NCBI GenBank assembly: GCA_016178725.1 | Contig: JACOSV010000039.1 | Location: 1-52,532 of the forward strand | Origin: Candidatus Eiseniibacteriota bacterium | GTDB lineage: Bacteria > Eisenbacteria > RBG-16-71-46 | Length of the DNA: 52,532 nt | Reading direction: 5' to 3' | Part shown: positions 15,683 to 24,381 of the stretch, in pieces | Layout: the number at the start of each line of letters is the position of its first letter | How positions within the stretch are numbered: the stretch's first letter is position 1 | The notes under the pieces: model-generated | The model's database searches: none | What the model was told of the DNA's origin: nothing | The model's input: the letters and a program-made list of their open reading frames with translations, nothing else | Made by a program: the position numbers and the translations under genes

Positions 15683-17209
15683 CTAATCGTCCGCTCCGAA
15701 TCCCGAGAGCATGCTCTTGAGCATGTCCTTGTAGGAGGTGGTCGCGTCGCTCCGCTCGCGCGACAGGATCGAGTTCTGGTGCAGTCCCTCGAGCACCAGC
15801 TCCATCGCCACTGCCGCCTCGTCGGCGCCCGCGGGCTCGAGGTACTTGGCCGCGAGCCGCTCCAGCCCCTTCACCGCCGCGAGCCGCTTCCCGAACTCCG
15901 CCTGCGGCATGTCGTCCGAGATCTCGACGTGGTTGCCGCTCGCGAACCACTCGAGCAGCGGCCGGTACTCGGACGACGCGAGCTCGTTCTCGGCCGTGGC
16001 GGCGCCCTCGGCCGCCGCGGCGCGGCGCGAGCGCTTCGGCTTGTACGCGTCCGGCAGGCGCTGCGCGAAGAGCGCCTTCACGCCGCGCCCGAGCAGCGCG
16101 CGCGCGACGTTCATCGCGCCCTCCTGCTCGCCCTCGAGCACCAGCTCGACCTTTCCGCTCACCGCCGACACCGCCTGCTGCAGGTCGCAGACGCGCGTCC
16201 ACACCACCGTTTCGCCGGTCACGAGGGCGCGGCGCTCGGCGTTCGAGACCAGGTTCTCGGCGAGCGCGATCGGCAGCCGCGCCGAGACGCCGGAGTTCTG
16301 GTCCACGTACTCGCTCCTCCGCGCCTGGATCGCAACCTCTTCGATCAGCTCGTGCATGAACGCCGGAATGCGCACGTCGGCCGCGCCGCCCCGCTCGGTC
16401 CACGACTCCTGCGCGGTGATCGCCATGCCCTGCTCCCGCGCCAGCGGGTAGTGCGTCATGATCTGCGAATTGATGCGGTCGCGGAGCGGCGTGATGATGT
16501 TGCCGCGGTTCGTGTAGTCCTCGGGGTTCGCCGAGAACACGACGAGCAGATCGAGGGGCATGCGCACCGGGAAACCGCGGATCTGGAAATCCTTCTCCTC
16601 GAGAATGTTCAGCAGGCCGACCTGGATGCGCGGCTGCAGGTCGGGCAGCTCGTTGATCGCGAAGATCCCGCGGTTCGTGCGCGGGATGATCCCGTAGTGG
16701 ATGACGCGCTCGTCCGAGTAGTCGAGCTTCATCGTCGCCGCCTTGATGGGATCGATGTCGCCGATCAGGTCGGCGATCGTCACGTCGGGCGTCGCGAGCT
16801 TTTCCTGATACCGCGCCTCGCGCGCGATCCACTCGATCGGTGCGTCGTCGCCCCGCGTCGCCACCAGCGTGCGCGCGTGGTGCGTGAGCGGGTCCAACGG
16901 ATCGCTGTGCAGCGGGCAGCCCTCGAGCGCCGGGATCGCCTCGTCGAGGAAGCCGGCGAGCGAGCGCAGGATGCGCGTCTTCGCCTGCCCGCGCAGCCCG
17001 AGCAGGATGAAATCGTGGCGCGAGAGGATCGCGTTGACGATCTGCGGCTCGACCGTGTGCTCGTAGCCGACGATACCGGGGAAGAGCGGTTCCTCGGACG
17101 TCCGGCGCTCGCGCAGCCGCGCGATCATGTTGGCGCGCAGCTCGTCCTTGACGGTGCGCGGGCGGTACCCGGAAGCCTTGAGCTCCCGGAGGGTGCGGGG
17201 ACGCGACAT
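15683..17209 (-). CDS. MoxR/magnesium-chelatase-like AAA+ ATPase
   Basis: 508-residue cytoplasmic ATPase. The P-loop GLRGQAKT (71-78) has Ala where most have Gly. The Walker B-like GIFAINE (181-187) has Asn-Glu in place of Asp-Glu, as in some ChlI/chelatase relatives. VVFSANPEDYTNRGNIITP matches sensor I and the arginine-finger area, FSANPEDYTNRG. A charged C-terminal extension from about 370 contains a Lys/Ala linker and an unrecognised helical domain. It is the first gene of the six-gene minus-strand operon and diverges from the prolyl oligopeptidase. MoxR ATPases generally act with VWA proteins to assemble or activate client complexes; the VWA gene is three positions downstream. Confidence 0.9.
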   Translation of the reverse strand: MSRPRTLRELKASGYRPRTVKDELRANMIARLRERRTSEEPLFPGIVGYEHTVEPQIVNAILSRHDFILLGLRGQAKTRILRSLAGFLDEAIPALEGCPLHSDPLDPLTHHARTLVATRGDDAPIEWIAREARYQEKLATPDVTIADLIGDIDPIKAATMKLDYSDERVIHYGIIPRTNRGIFAINELPDLQPRIQVGLLNILEEKDFQIRGFPVRMPLDLLVVFSANPEDYTNRGNIITPLRDRINSQIMTHYPLAREQGMAITAQESWTERGGAADVRIPAFMHELIEEVAIQARRSEYVDQNSGVSARLPIALAENLVSNAERRALVTGETVVWTRVCDLQQAVSAVSGKVELVLEGEQEGAMNVARALLGRGVKALFAQRLPDAYKPKRSRRAAAAEGAATAENELASSEYRPLLEWFASGNHVEISDDMPQAEFGKRLAAVKGLERLAAKYLEPAGADEAAVAMELVLEGLHQNSILSRERSDATTSYKDMLKSMLSGFGADD

Positions 17210-17354
17210 CGGCGCGGTACTCCTGGGCGAAGGCGGGGCGCCGCGTGCGCGGGCCCGGCGTGGTTCGAAGGTCGTGGGTGGGCGGCCCGGCCTGCAATTC
17301 CGCGACGCGGAGTCTAGGCGCTGCGCGGGGCGAGCGCAACGCGGCGCGACGCTC

Positions 17355-17363
17355 TGCTATCCT
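17355..17363 (+). promoter_or_regulatory. Extended -10 promoter element for prolyl oligopeptidase
   Basis: TGCTATCCT fits the extended -10 pattern TGnTAnnnT and lies 48 nt upstream of ATG 17412 in the 202-bp divergent gap. No clear -35 box is visible, as expected for extended -10 promoters. The rest of the gap is GC-rich and must also hold the promoter of the ATPase operon, which I cannot pinpoint. Confidence 0.4.
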
Positions 17364-17411
17364 CCCGCGTCGGTTTCGCCGCCGCTCCCCTCTCGATCGA
17401 AAGGTCCTCCG

Positions 17412-19541
17412 ATGACCTCTCGCCTGCTCGCTGCCGCATCGCTCGCGCTGCTCGTCACGGGATCCCTCATGCCGAACCCGTCCGCCGCCCAGGAACGCAC
17501 GACGCCGCTCCCGCCGGTCGCGAAGAAGGTGCCGCGCACCGAGACCCTCTTCGGCGACGTGCGCGTGGACGACTACTACTGGCTGCGCGAGAAGAGCAAT
17601 CCCGAGGTGGTCGGGCTGCTCGAGTCCGAGAACGCGTACACCGAAGCGATCATGAAGCCGACCGAGCCGTTCCAGGCGACGCTGTACCAGGAGATGCTCG
17701 CGCGGATCCAGCAGACCGACCTCACGGTGCCCTACCTGCGCGACGGCTACTACTATTACTCGCGCACCGAGGCCGGCAAGCAGTACCCGATCCTGTGCCG
17801 CAAGCGGGGCAGCCTCGAGGGGCCCGAGCAGATCGTGCTCGACCAGAACGAGCTGGCGGTCGGCCACCGGTTCCTCGGGCTGGCCGCCTACACGGTGAGC
17901 GACGACGGCAACCAGCTCGCGTTCTCGATCGACACCACCGGCTTCCGCCAGTACACGCTCCACGTCAAGAACCTCGTCACGGGCGCGGTGTCGAGCGAGC
18001 ACGTGGACAAGACCGGATCGGTGGTGTGGGCGGCCGACAACCGCACGCTCTTCTACACGGTCGAGGACGCGGCCAAGCGCCAGTACCGGCTCTACCGCCA
18101 CGTCGTCGGCGAGCCCACCGACCGTGACGTGCTGGTCTACGAAGAGAAGGACGAGCGCTTCGAGCTCGACGCGCACCGCTCCTTGAGCCGCGGCTTCGTG
18201 ATCTTCACGGCGTCGAGCCACACGGCGTCCGAGGTGCGCGTCCTCGCCGCCGACCGTCCGAACGACACGTTCCGCCTCGTCGCCGCGCGCGAGAAGGACC
18301 ACGAGTACTACGTGGACCACCACGGCGACCGCTTCTTCATCCGCACGAACAAGAACGCGCCCAACTTCCGTCTCGTCTCGGCGCCGGTGTCCGATCCCTC
18401 GCCCGCGAACTGGAAGGAAGTGATCCCGCACAGCAAGGACGTGATGCTCACCGGGCTCACGTGCTTCGCCAACTACTACGTGCTCTCCGAGCGCGAGGGC
18501 GGCCTGCCGCAGATCGCGGTCACCGACTTCCGCACCGGCGAGTCGCACACGATCGCGTTCCCCGAGCCGGTCTACAACGTCGGCCCGAGCACCAACGCCG
18601 AGTACGACACGCGCATGTTCCGCTATACGTACCAGTCGTTCATCACGCCGCCCTCGGTGTTCGACTACGACATGGCGGCGCGAACGTCGAAGCTGCTCAA
18701 GCAGACCGAGGTGCTCGGCGGCTACCAGCCGTCGAACTACGTCTCGGAGCGCATGTGGGCGACGGCGGGCGACGGCATGCGCATCCCGATCTCGCTCGTC
18801 TACCGCAAGGGCGTGAAGCGCGACGGGACGTCGCCGATGCTGCTCAACGGCTACGGCTCGTACGGCATCGCGAGCAACGTGTCGTTCTCGTCGAACCGCG
18901 TCAGCCTGCTCGACCGCGGCGTGGTGTTCGCGATCGCGCACATCCGCGGCGGCGGCGAGATGGGCAAGCTCTGGCACGAGCAGGGCCGCATGATGACGAA
19001 GCGGAACACCTTCACCGACTTCATCGTCGCCGCCGAATACCTGGTCCACGAGAAGGTGACCGCGAGCGACCGGCTGGTGATCACGGGCGGAAGCGCCGGC
19101 GGCCTGCTGATGGGCGCGGTGACCAACATGCGTCCGGATCTCTTCAAGGCGGTGGTGGCCGAAGTCCCATTCGTGGACGTGGTCAACACGATGAACGACG
19201 CCTCGCTCCCGCTCACGGTCGGCGAATACGAGGAGTGGGGCAATCCCAAGATCAAGGCGGAGTACGACTACATCAAGACCTACTGCCCGTATACCAACGT
19301 CGCGGCGAAGGCGTACCCGACGATGCTGGTCAAGACGTCGCTCAACGACAGCCAGGTGATGTACTGGGAGCCGGCGAAGTACGTGTCGAAGCTGCGCGCG
19401 CTCAAGACCGATCACAACCTCCTTCTGTTCAAGGTCAACATGGGGGCCGGGCACGGCGGCTCGTCGGGGCGTTACGACGCGCTCCACGAGGCCGCGTTCA
19501 ACTACGCCTTCATCCTCGGCCAGTTCGGCATCCGCAGCTGA
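17412..19541 (+). CDS. S9A prolyl oligopeptidase / oligopeptidase B
   Basis: 709-residue serine oligopeptidase, exported through a signal peptide (residues 1-26, ending PSAAQ). The N-terminal VPRTETLFGDVRVDDYYWLR is the conserved entry segment, followed by a beta-propeller and a C-terminal alpha/beta hydrolase. Catalytic residues are visible: GGSAGG (Ser561), SLNDSQV (Asp646) and GAGHGG (His681). The GEYEEWGNP segment is typical of oligopeptidase B-type members that cut after basic residues; relatives without the signal peptide are cytoplasmic. ATG 17412 was chosen because it begins the signal peptide. It probably degrades imported or extracellular peptides. Confidence 0.95.
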   Translation: MTSRLLAAASLALLVTGSLMPNPSAAQERTTPLPPVAKKVPRTETLFGDVRVDDYYWLREKSNPEVVGLLESENAYTEAIMKPTEPFQATLYQEMLARIQQTDLTVPYLRDGYYYYSRTEAGKQYPILCRKRGSLEGPEQIVLDQNELAVGHRFLGLAAYTVSDDGNQLAFSIDTTGFRQYTLHVKNLVTGAVSSEHVDKTGSVVWAADNRTLFYTVEDAAKRQYRLYRHVVGEPTDRDVLVYEEKDERFELDAHRSLSRGFVIFTASSHTASEVRVLAADRPNDTFRLVAAREKDHEYYVDHHGDRFFIRTNKNAPNFRLVSAPVSDPSPANWKEVIPHSKDVMLTGLTCFANYYVLSEREGGLPQIAVTDFRTGESHTIAFPEPVYNVGPSTNAEYDTRMFRYTYQSFITPPSVFDYDMAARTSKLLKQTEVLGGYQPSNYVSERMWATAGDGMRIPISLVYRKGVKRDGTSPMLLNGYGSYGIASNVSFSSNRVSLLDRGVVFAIAHIRGGGEMGKLWHEQGRMMTKRNTFTDFIVAAEYLVHEKVTASDRLVITGGSAGGLLMGAVTNMRPDLFKAVVAEVPFVDVVNTMNDASLPLTVGEYEEWGNPKIKAEYDYIKTYCPYTNVAAKAYPTMLVKTSLNDSQVMYWEPAKYVSKLRALKTDHNLLLFKVNMGAGHGGSSGRYDALHEAAFNYAFILGQFGIRS

Positions 19542-19599
19542 AGGGCGCGCGCCGCGCGGGCCTCGATCGGCGCCGGCGCAGCGGTGACGCGGCGGCGGG

Positions 19600-20748
19600 A
19601 TGAACGGTGACGCGGCGGCGGCGGGCGATCTCGCCGCCGAGTGCCGCGATCTGATCGCGGCGCTGCGCGGCTTCCGCACGCTCGCGGCGCTGCGCGCGTC
19701 CGGGACCTGGCCCGCGCTCGAGCCGCGGCTCACGCGCCTGCTCGCCCAGGTCCGCCGCTTCGATCCGGAGCGCGAGCCCGGCCCGCCCGCCGATCCCGAG
19801 CGCGTGCGCGCGGTCCACTGGAACATCGAGCACGGCAACCGCTACGACGCGATCGAGCGCGCGCTCTGCTCGCACCCGCAGCTCGAGCACGCCGACCTCG
19901 TCCTGCTCAACGAGGTGGATCTCGGCATGGCGCGGTCCGGCAACCGCGACGTCGCGGCGTCGCTCGCCGCGTCGCTCGGCCTCTACGGCGTGTGGGCGCC
20001 GCAGTTCCTCGAGACGACGCGCGGCCGCGACGACGACGACGTCCATGCCGGCGGCGTCGAGAACCGCGAATCGCTCTTCGGTCTCGCGCTGCTCTCGCGC
20101 TGGCCGATCGGCGACGTGCGCGTCGTCGAGCTGCCGGCGGCCGAGCGGTTCCACTTCGACCGCGAGGGCATGTACGGCCGGCAGGCGGCGCTGATCGCCG
20201 CGATCGAGCGGCCCGAGGCGCCGTGCGTCGCGGTCGTCGCGCACCTCGACGTCCATCGCACGCGCGCGGTGCGCGCGGCGCAGATCCGCATCGTGCTCGA
20301 TGCGCTGCGGCGCGAGCGGCGGCCCGCGATCCTCGGCGGCGACTTCAACACGCACACATTCGATCGCGGCGCGTGGTGGAGCGCCTTCGCCGGCGCGTGC
20401 GTGCTGCTGCAGCCTTCCGCACGGCTCGAGCGCCGGCTGCTGTGGCCCGATCAGGGCCGCGCGCGCGCGCCGCTGTTCGACGCGCTGCGCGAGGCGAACT
20501 TCGCGTGGCAGCGCTACGTGGACCGCCGGCCCACGCTCCTGCTCCGCTTCGCGCGCGTGCCCGAGGCGCACGGGTTCGGCGCGGCACTCGCCGCGCCGCT
20601 CCTCGCCCGCATGGAGCGCCGCGCGCAGCTCAAGCTCGACTGGTTCGCCGGCCGCGGCTGGCGCGATGGGCGCGGCGCCACCGTGCGCGGCGTGGGCGGA
20701 GTAGACGCGGCGTCGGACCACGCGCCCATCGTCGCATCGTTCTGGTAG
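19600..20748 (+). CDS. Endonuclease/exonuclease/phosphatase (EEP) family protein
   Basis: 382 residues, no signal peptide. The EEP metal-dependent phosphoesterase motifs occur in order: VHWNIEHGN, VLLNEVDLG (Mg-binding Glu), HLDVHRTRAVRAAQI, LGGDFNTHTF and SDHAPIVASFW at the very end with the catalytic Asp-His pair. About 70 residues of helical N-terminal extension precede the domain. The substrate could be nucleic acid, a phosphoinositide-like lipid or another phosphodiester; the sequence does not decide. It starts 58 nt after the oligopeptidase and may be cotranscribed with it. Confidence 0.87.
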   Translation: MNGDAAAAGDLAAECRDLIAALRGFRTLAALRASGTWPALEPRLTRLLAQVRRFDPEREPGPPADPERVRAVHWNIEHGNRYDAIERALCSHPQLEHADLVLLNEVDLGMARSGNRDVAASLAASLGLYGVWAPQFLETTRGRDDDDVHAGGVENRESLFGLALLSRWPIGDVRVVELPAAERFHFDREGMYGRQAALIAAIERPEAPCVAVVAHLDVHRTRAVRAAQIRIVLDALRRERRPAILGGDFNTHTFDRGAWWSAFAGACVLLQPSARLERRLLWPDQGRARAPLFDALREANFAWQRYVDRRPTLLLRFARVPEAHGFGAALAAPLLARMERRAQLKLDWFAGRGWRDGRGATVRGVGGVDAASDHAPIVASFW

Positions 20749-20836
20749 GCTGCCCGGCCCGCGCGACCGCGGAGCCCCGCACGACCCCGGAGCCCGCGCG
20801 ATCCGCGGAGCCCCGCGCGCATCCCAAGGAGTCGCC
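20746..20836 (+). other. Short leader with 18-bp tandem repeats before the flavoprotein gene
   Basis: From the EEP stop codon to ATG 20837. Three imperfect 17-18-bp direct repeats lie at 20758-20774, 20775-20792 and 20793-20810 with a partial fourth, each built like CCCGCGCGACCGCGGAG. TAGGCT (20746-20751) overlaps the EEP stop and may be a -10 element. The Shine-Dalgarno AAGGAG (20826-20831) is 5 nt from the ATG. Whether the repeats act in regulation or are slippage products is unknown. Confidence 0.6.
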
Positions 20837-22066
20837 ATGCCGCTCCCCGCCCGCAACACGATCGCCATCGTCGGCGCCGGACCGATCGGCCTCGAAGCCG
20901 CGCTCGCGGCCCTGGACGCCGGCCTCGACGCGCACGTGTTCGAGCGCGGCGACGTCGGTGCCCACGCGCTCGCGTGGGGCCACGTGCGGATGTTCACGCC
21001 GTGGCGGATGAACGTCGGCGCGGCGACGCGGCGCCATCTCGAGGCCTCGGCATGGACGGCGCCCGATCCCGACGCGTGCCCGACCGGCGCCGAGTTCGTG
21101 CAGCAGGTGCTCGCGCCGGCGGCGCAGCTCGCCGAGCTCGCGGGCCGCATCCACACGCACGCGCAGGTCGTGCACATGAGCCGCAGCGGCCTGCTCAAGA
21201 GCGACGCGCCGGGCGAGGCGATCCGCGCCGAGCATCCGTTCCGCCTGCTGGTGCGCGACGTCGGCGGGCGCGAGAACTTCCTCCATGCGTTCGCGCTCCT
21301 CGACGTGTCGGGCGTTTACGGCCAGCCCAACTGGGCGGGCGACGGCGGCATCCCGGCGCGCAGCGAGCTCTACCTCGCTCCGCAGCTCTCGTATCACGTG
21401 GACGACGTGCTCGGCATCCAGCGCGAGCGCTACGCCGGGAAACGCGTGATGGTGATCGGCGCCGGCGCGAGCGCCGCGACCACGCTCGGCGATCTCGCAC
21501 GGCTCGCCGGCGAGGCCGCCGGCACCGAGGTCGTGTGGGTGACGCGGCGCGAGGCGGCGTCGCTCTACGCCGGACCGAGCGACGATCCGCTGCCCGAGCG
21601 CCGGGCGCTCTACGCGCGGGCGCGCGCGATCGCGGGCGGCGGACAGGCGACGCTCTCCCACGTCGGCGGCGCGCGCGTGGACGGGTTCGAGTTCAACTCG
21701 GCGACGCATCGCTTCCGCGTCGGGCTCAAGGTCGGCGATCAGGCGCGCGTCGAAGAGGTGGACCGCGTGATCGTCAACACCGGGTTCGGCCCCGACGACT
21801 CGCTCTACCGCGAGCTGCAGGTGCAGGAGAGCTTCGTGACGCGCGGCCCGGCCGGGGTCGCGGCGGCGGTCGCGGGCTCGAGCGACTGCCTCTCGGCGCC
21901 GGCGGCCGGCCTGGGCCCGCTGGCGAACCCCGAGCCCAACTTCTATGTCCTCGGTCACAAATCGTACGGCCGGAATCCGCACTTCCTGCTCGAGACCGGC
22001 TACCGGCAGGTCGCGGAGGTGATCGCCGCCCTCGCCGCCGGCCTGCGCAGCGGCGCGCCGGCCTAG
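20837..22066 (+). CDS. FAD/NAD(P)-dependent oxidoreductase (flavin monooxygenase-like)
   Basis: 409 residues, cytoplasmic. The FAD-binding Rossmann motif IAIVGAGPIGLEAALAALDAG (GAGPIG, residues 12-17) begins the protein. A second nucleotide-binding motif, VMVIGAGASAATT, lies at about residue 205. The C-terminal part includes VIVNTGFGPDDSLYRELQV and ends with YVLGHKSYGRNPHFLLETGY, typical of two-dinucleotide flavoproteins. No redox-active CxxC is present, so it is more like a monooxygenase or dehydrogenase than a disulfide reductase. The substrate is not evident. The kinase gene starts 20 nt later. Confidence 0.85.
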   Translation: MPLPARNTIAIVGAGPIGLEAALAALDAGLDAHVFERGDVGAHALAWGHVRMFTPWRMNVGAATRRHLEASAWTAPDPDACPTGAEFVQQVLAPAAQLAELAGRIHTHAQVVHMSRSGLLKSDAPGEAIRAEHPFRLLVRDVGGRENFLHAFALLDVSGVYGQPNWAGDGGIPARSELYLAPQLSYHVDDVLGIQRERYAGKRVMVIGAGASAATTLGDLARLAGEAAGTEVVWVTRREAASLYAGPSDDPLPERRALYARARAIAGGGQATLSHVGGARVDGFEFNSATHRFRVGLKVGDQARVEEVDRVIVNTGFGPDDSLYRELQVQESFVTRGPAGVAAAVAGSSDCLSAPAAGLGPLANPEPNFYVLGHKSYGRNPHFLLETGYRQVAEVIAALAAGLRSGAPA

Positions 22067-22086
22067 CGCCCCAGAGGAGGGCCGGG

Positions 22087-24348
22087 ATGATCGGTTCGAA
22101 GCTCTCCCGCTACACGGTCGTCGAGCGCCTCGGCGCGGGCGGGATGGGCGAGGTCTACCGCGCGCGCGACGACCGGCTGCAGCGCGACGTGGCGATCAAA
22201 GTGCTCCCCGCCGGCGCGCGCTCCGGCGATGACGAGCGGCGGCGCTTCCGCAACGAGGCGCTCGCGCTCTCGCGCTTGAGCCATCCCGGCATCGCGGTCG
22301 TGCACGACTTCGACTCGCAGGACGGCACCGACTTCATCGTGATGGAGCTGATCGCGGGCGCGACGCTCGAGGAGAGGCTGCGCGGCGGCCCGATCGCCGA
22401 GGCCGAGGCCGCTCCGCTCGCCGCCGAGATCGCCGAGGCGCTCGCGGCGGCGCACGAGCAGGGCGTGCTCCATCGCGACCTGAAACCCGGAAACATCGTC
22501 GTGACGCCGGACGGCCGGGCGAAGGTGCTCGACTTCGGCCTCGCGCGCCTGCTGGAAGCGGGCGACGACTCGCGGGCGAGCACCGTCTCGGCCGCGGCGA
22601 CGCGGTCGCTGGTCGGCACGCCCGCGTACATGGCGCCCGAGGTGCTGCGCGACGAGCCGGTCGATCCGCGCACCGATCTCTACTCGCTCGGCGTCGTGCT
22701 GTTCGAGATGACGACCGGGCGGCTGCCGTTCCCGCAGCGCCTCCCCTCGGCGCTGATCCTGGACATCACGCAGACGCCGCCGCCCGCGCCGCGCGACCTG
22801 CGGCCCGAGATCTCGCCGGACATGGAATCGCTGATCCTCCGGCTGCTGGCGAAGGACCCGGCGGCCCGCCCACGGTCGGCGCGCGAGCTGGCCGACGCGC
22901 TGCGCCGCCTCGGCGAGCCGGCGGGTCGCGCCGCGGCGGGCGGCGACGCCGGCGCCGAGCCGCGGCCGCCGATCGCCTCGCTCGCGGTGCTGCCGCTCGA
23001 GAACTTGAGCGGCGATCCCGATCAGGAGTTCTTCGCCGACGGTATGACCGACGCGCTGATCATGGACCTCGCGCAGATCGGCGCGCTGCGCGTCATCTCG
23101 CGCACGTCGGCGATGCAGTACAAGGGCCGCAAGGGCCGTCTGCCCGACATCGCGCGCGAGCTGAACGTGGACGCGATCGTTGAGGGCTCGGTGCTGCGCG
23201 CGGGCGATCGCGTGCGCATCTCGGCGCGGCTAATCGACGCCGCGACCGAGCGCCATCTGTGGGCGAAGCGCTACGAGCGCGACGCCGGCGACGTGCTCGC
23301 GCTGCAGGGCGAGGTCGCGCGCGCGATCGCCGACGAGGTGCGCGTCAAGCTCACGCCGCGCGAGGCCGGCCGGCTCAACCGGCCGCGCGCGGTCAGGCCC
23401 GAGGCGCTCGACGCCTACCTGCGCGGGCGCCACCACTGGAATCGCCGTCTCGAGCCCGAGGTGCGGAAGAGCATCGAGCACTTCCAGCGTGCGATCGAAT
23501 TCGATCCCGGCTACGCGCTGGCGTTCGCAGGGCTCGCCGACGCCTGGAACATCCTCGCTGACCTGCGCGCGCTGCCGCAGGGCGAGGCGTTCGAACGCGC
23601 CCGCGCCGCGGCCGAGCGCGCGATGGCGCTCGATCCGTCGCTCGGCGAGCCGCACACGTCGCTCGGGTTCGTGCTGATGTTCAACCGCTACGACTGGCCC
23701 GCGGCCGCCGCCGAGTACGAGCGGGCAATCGCGCTCCATCCCGGCTACGCGACCGGGCATCAGTGGTACGCGGAGCTGCTCGCCTCGCAGGGACGCTTCG
23801 GTGAAGCGCTGGCCGAGGCGCGGCACGCCGAGCGGCTCGACCCGCTCTCGGCGGTGATCGGCGCGTCGGTCGCCGACATCCTCTATTTCGAGCGCCGGTA
23901 CGACGAGGCGATCGAGCAGCTGCGGCGCGTGCTCGAGCTGGACCCCGCGTTCCTGCTCGTCCATCCCGATCTCGGCCGCGCGTACGCGCAGGCCGGCGAC
24001 TTCGATCGCGCGATCGCCGAATTCGAGCAGGCGGCCACGCTCGCGGGCGGGCTCCCCGGCAGCTCGGCCGGGCTCGCGCACACGCTGGCCGTCGCCGGCC
24101 GCCGCGACGAGGCGCGCGCGATGCTGCCGGCGCTGGAGGCGCGCGTGCGCACCGGCCGCATGAACCCGTACGCGATCGCGACCGTGCTCACCGGCCTCGG
24201 CGACCTCGACGCGGCGCTCGACTGGATGGAGCGCGCGTTCGAGCAGCGCGACGGCGGCCTCGTCTGGCTCCAGGTCCACCCGCGGCTCGACCCGTTGCGC
24301 GGGCATCCCCGTTTCGCGGCGCTCGCCGCGCGCATGGGGTTCCCGTAG
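22087..24348 (+). CDS. Ser/Thr protein kinase fused to a TolB-like domain and TPR repeats
   Basis: 753 residues. The kinase domain (about 9-275) is complete: GAGGMGEVY (16-24), Lys38 in VAIKVL, HRDLKPGN (129-136), DFGLA (149-153) and GTPAYMAPEVL. Residues about 296-435 match the TolB/adenylate-cyclase-associated domain, from IASLAVLPLENLSGDPDQ to ALQGEVARAIADEVRVKL. The C-terminal ~300 residues are TPRs with an AEAxxAxERAMALDPSL pattern. Unlike many relatives there is no transmembrane helix between the kinase and the TolB-like part; the linker is Gly/Ala/Pro-rich, so it is probably soluble. I chose ATG 22087 (GGAGG at 22077-22081), not the long upstream open frame. It signals to unknown targets. 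Confidence 0.93.
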   Translation: MIGSKLSRYTVVERLGAGGMGEVYRARDDRLQRDVAIKVLPAGARSGDDERRRFRNEALALSRLSHPGIAVVHDFDSQDGTDFIVMELIAGATLEERLRGGPIAEAEAAPLAAEIAEALAAAHEQGVLHRDLKPGNIVVTPDGRAKVLDFGLARLLEAGDDSRASTVSAAATRSLVGTPAYMAPEVLRDEPVDPRTDLYSLGVVLFEMTTGRLPFPQRLPSALILDITQTPPPAPRDLRPEISPDMESLILRLLAKDPAARPRSARELADALRRLGEPAGRAAAGGDAGAEPRPPIASLAVLPLENLSGDPDQEFFADGMTDALIMDLAQIGALRVISRTSAMQYKGRKGRLPDIARELNVDAIVEGSVLRAGDRVRISARLIDAATERHLWAKRYERDAGDVLALQGEVARAIADEVRVKLTPREAGRLNRPRAVRPEALDAYLRGRHHWNRRLEPEVRKSIEHFQRAIEFDPGYALAFAGLADAWNILADLRALPQGEAFERARAAAERAMALDPSLGEPHTSLGFVLMFNRYDWPAAAAEYERAIALHPGYATGHQWYAELLASQGRFGEALAEARHAERLDPLSAVIGASVADILYFERRYDEAIEQLRRVLELDPAFLLVHPDLGRAYAQAGDFDRAIAEFEQAATLAGGLPGSSAGLAHTLAVAGRRDEARAMLPALEARVRTGRMNPYAIATVLTGLGDLDAALDWMERAFEQRDGGLVWLQVHPRLDPLRGHPRFAALAARMGFP

Positions 24349-24368
24349 ACCGATCCCGCGCGGCGCGC

Positions 24369-24374
24369 TAGATT
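24369..24374 (+). promoter_or_regulatory. -10 element of an apparently leaderless sulfite oxidase mRNA
   Basis: TAGATT ends 7 nt before ATG 24382, so transcription should begin at or next to the start codon. No Shine-Dalgarno lies between. The same arrangement, TAGATT then 8 nt then ATG, occurs before the ParB/SerK-like gene at 42308. Confidence 0.45.
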
Positions 24375-24381
24375 CCCGCGC

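Noticed and set aside
15627..19838. Long minus-strand open frame crossing the ATPase operon start and the prolyl oligopeptidase
   Set aside because: It covers real genes in other frames and its translation is Arg/Ala-rich noise; no domain is recognisable.
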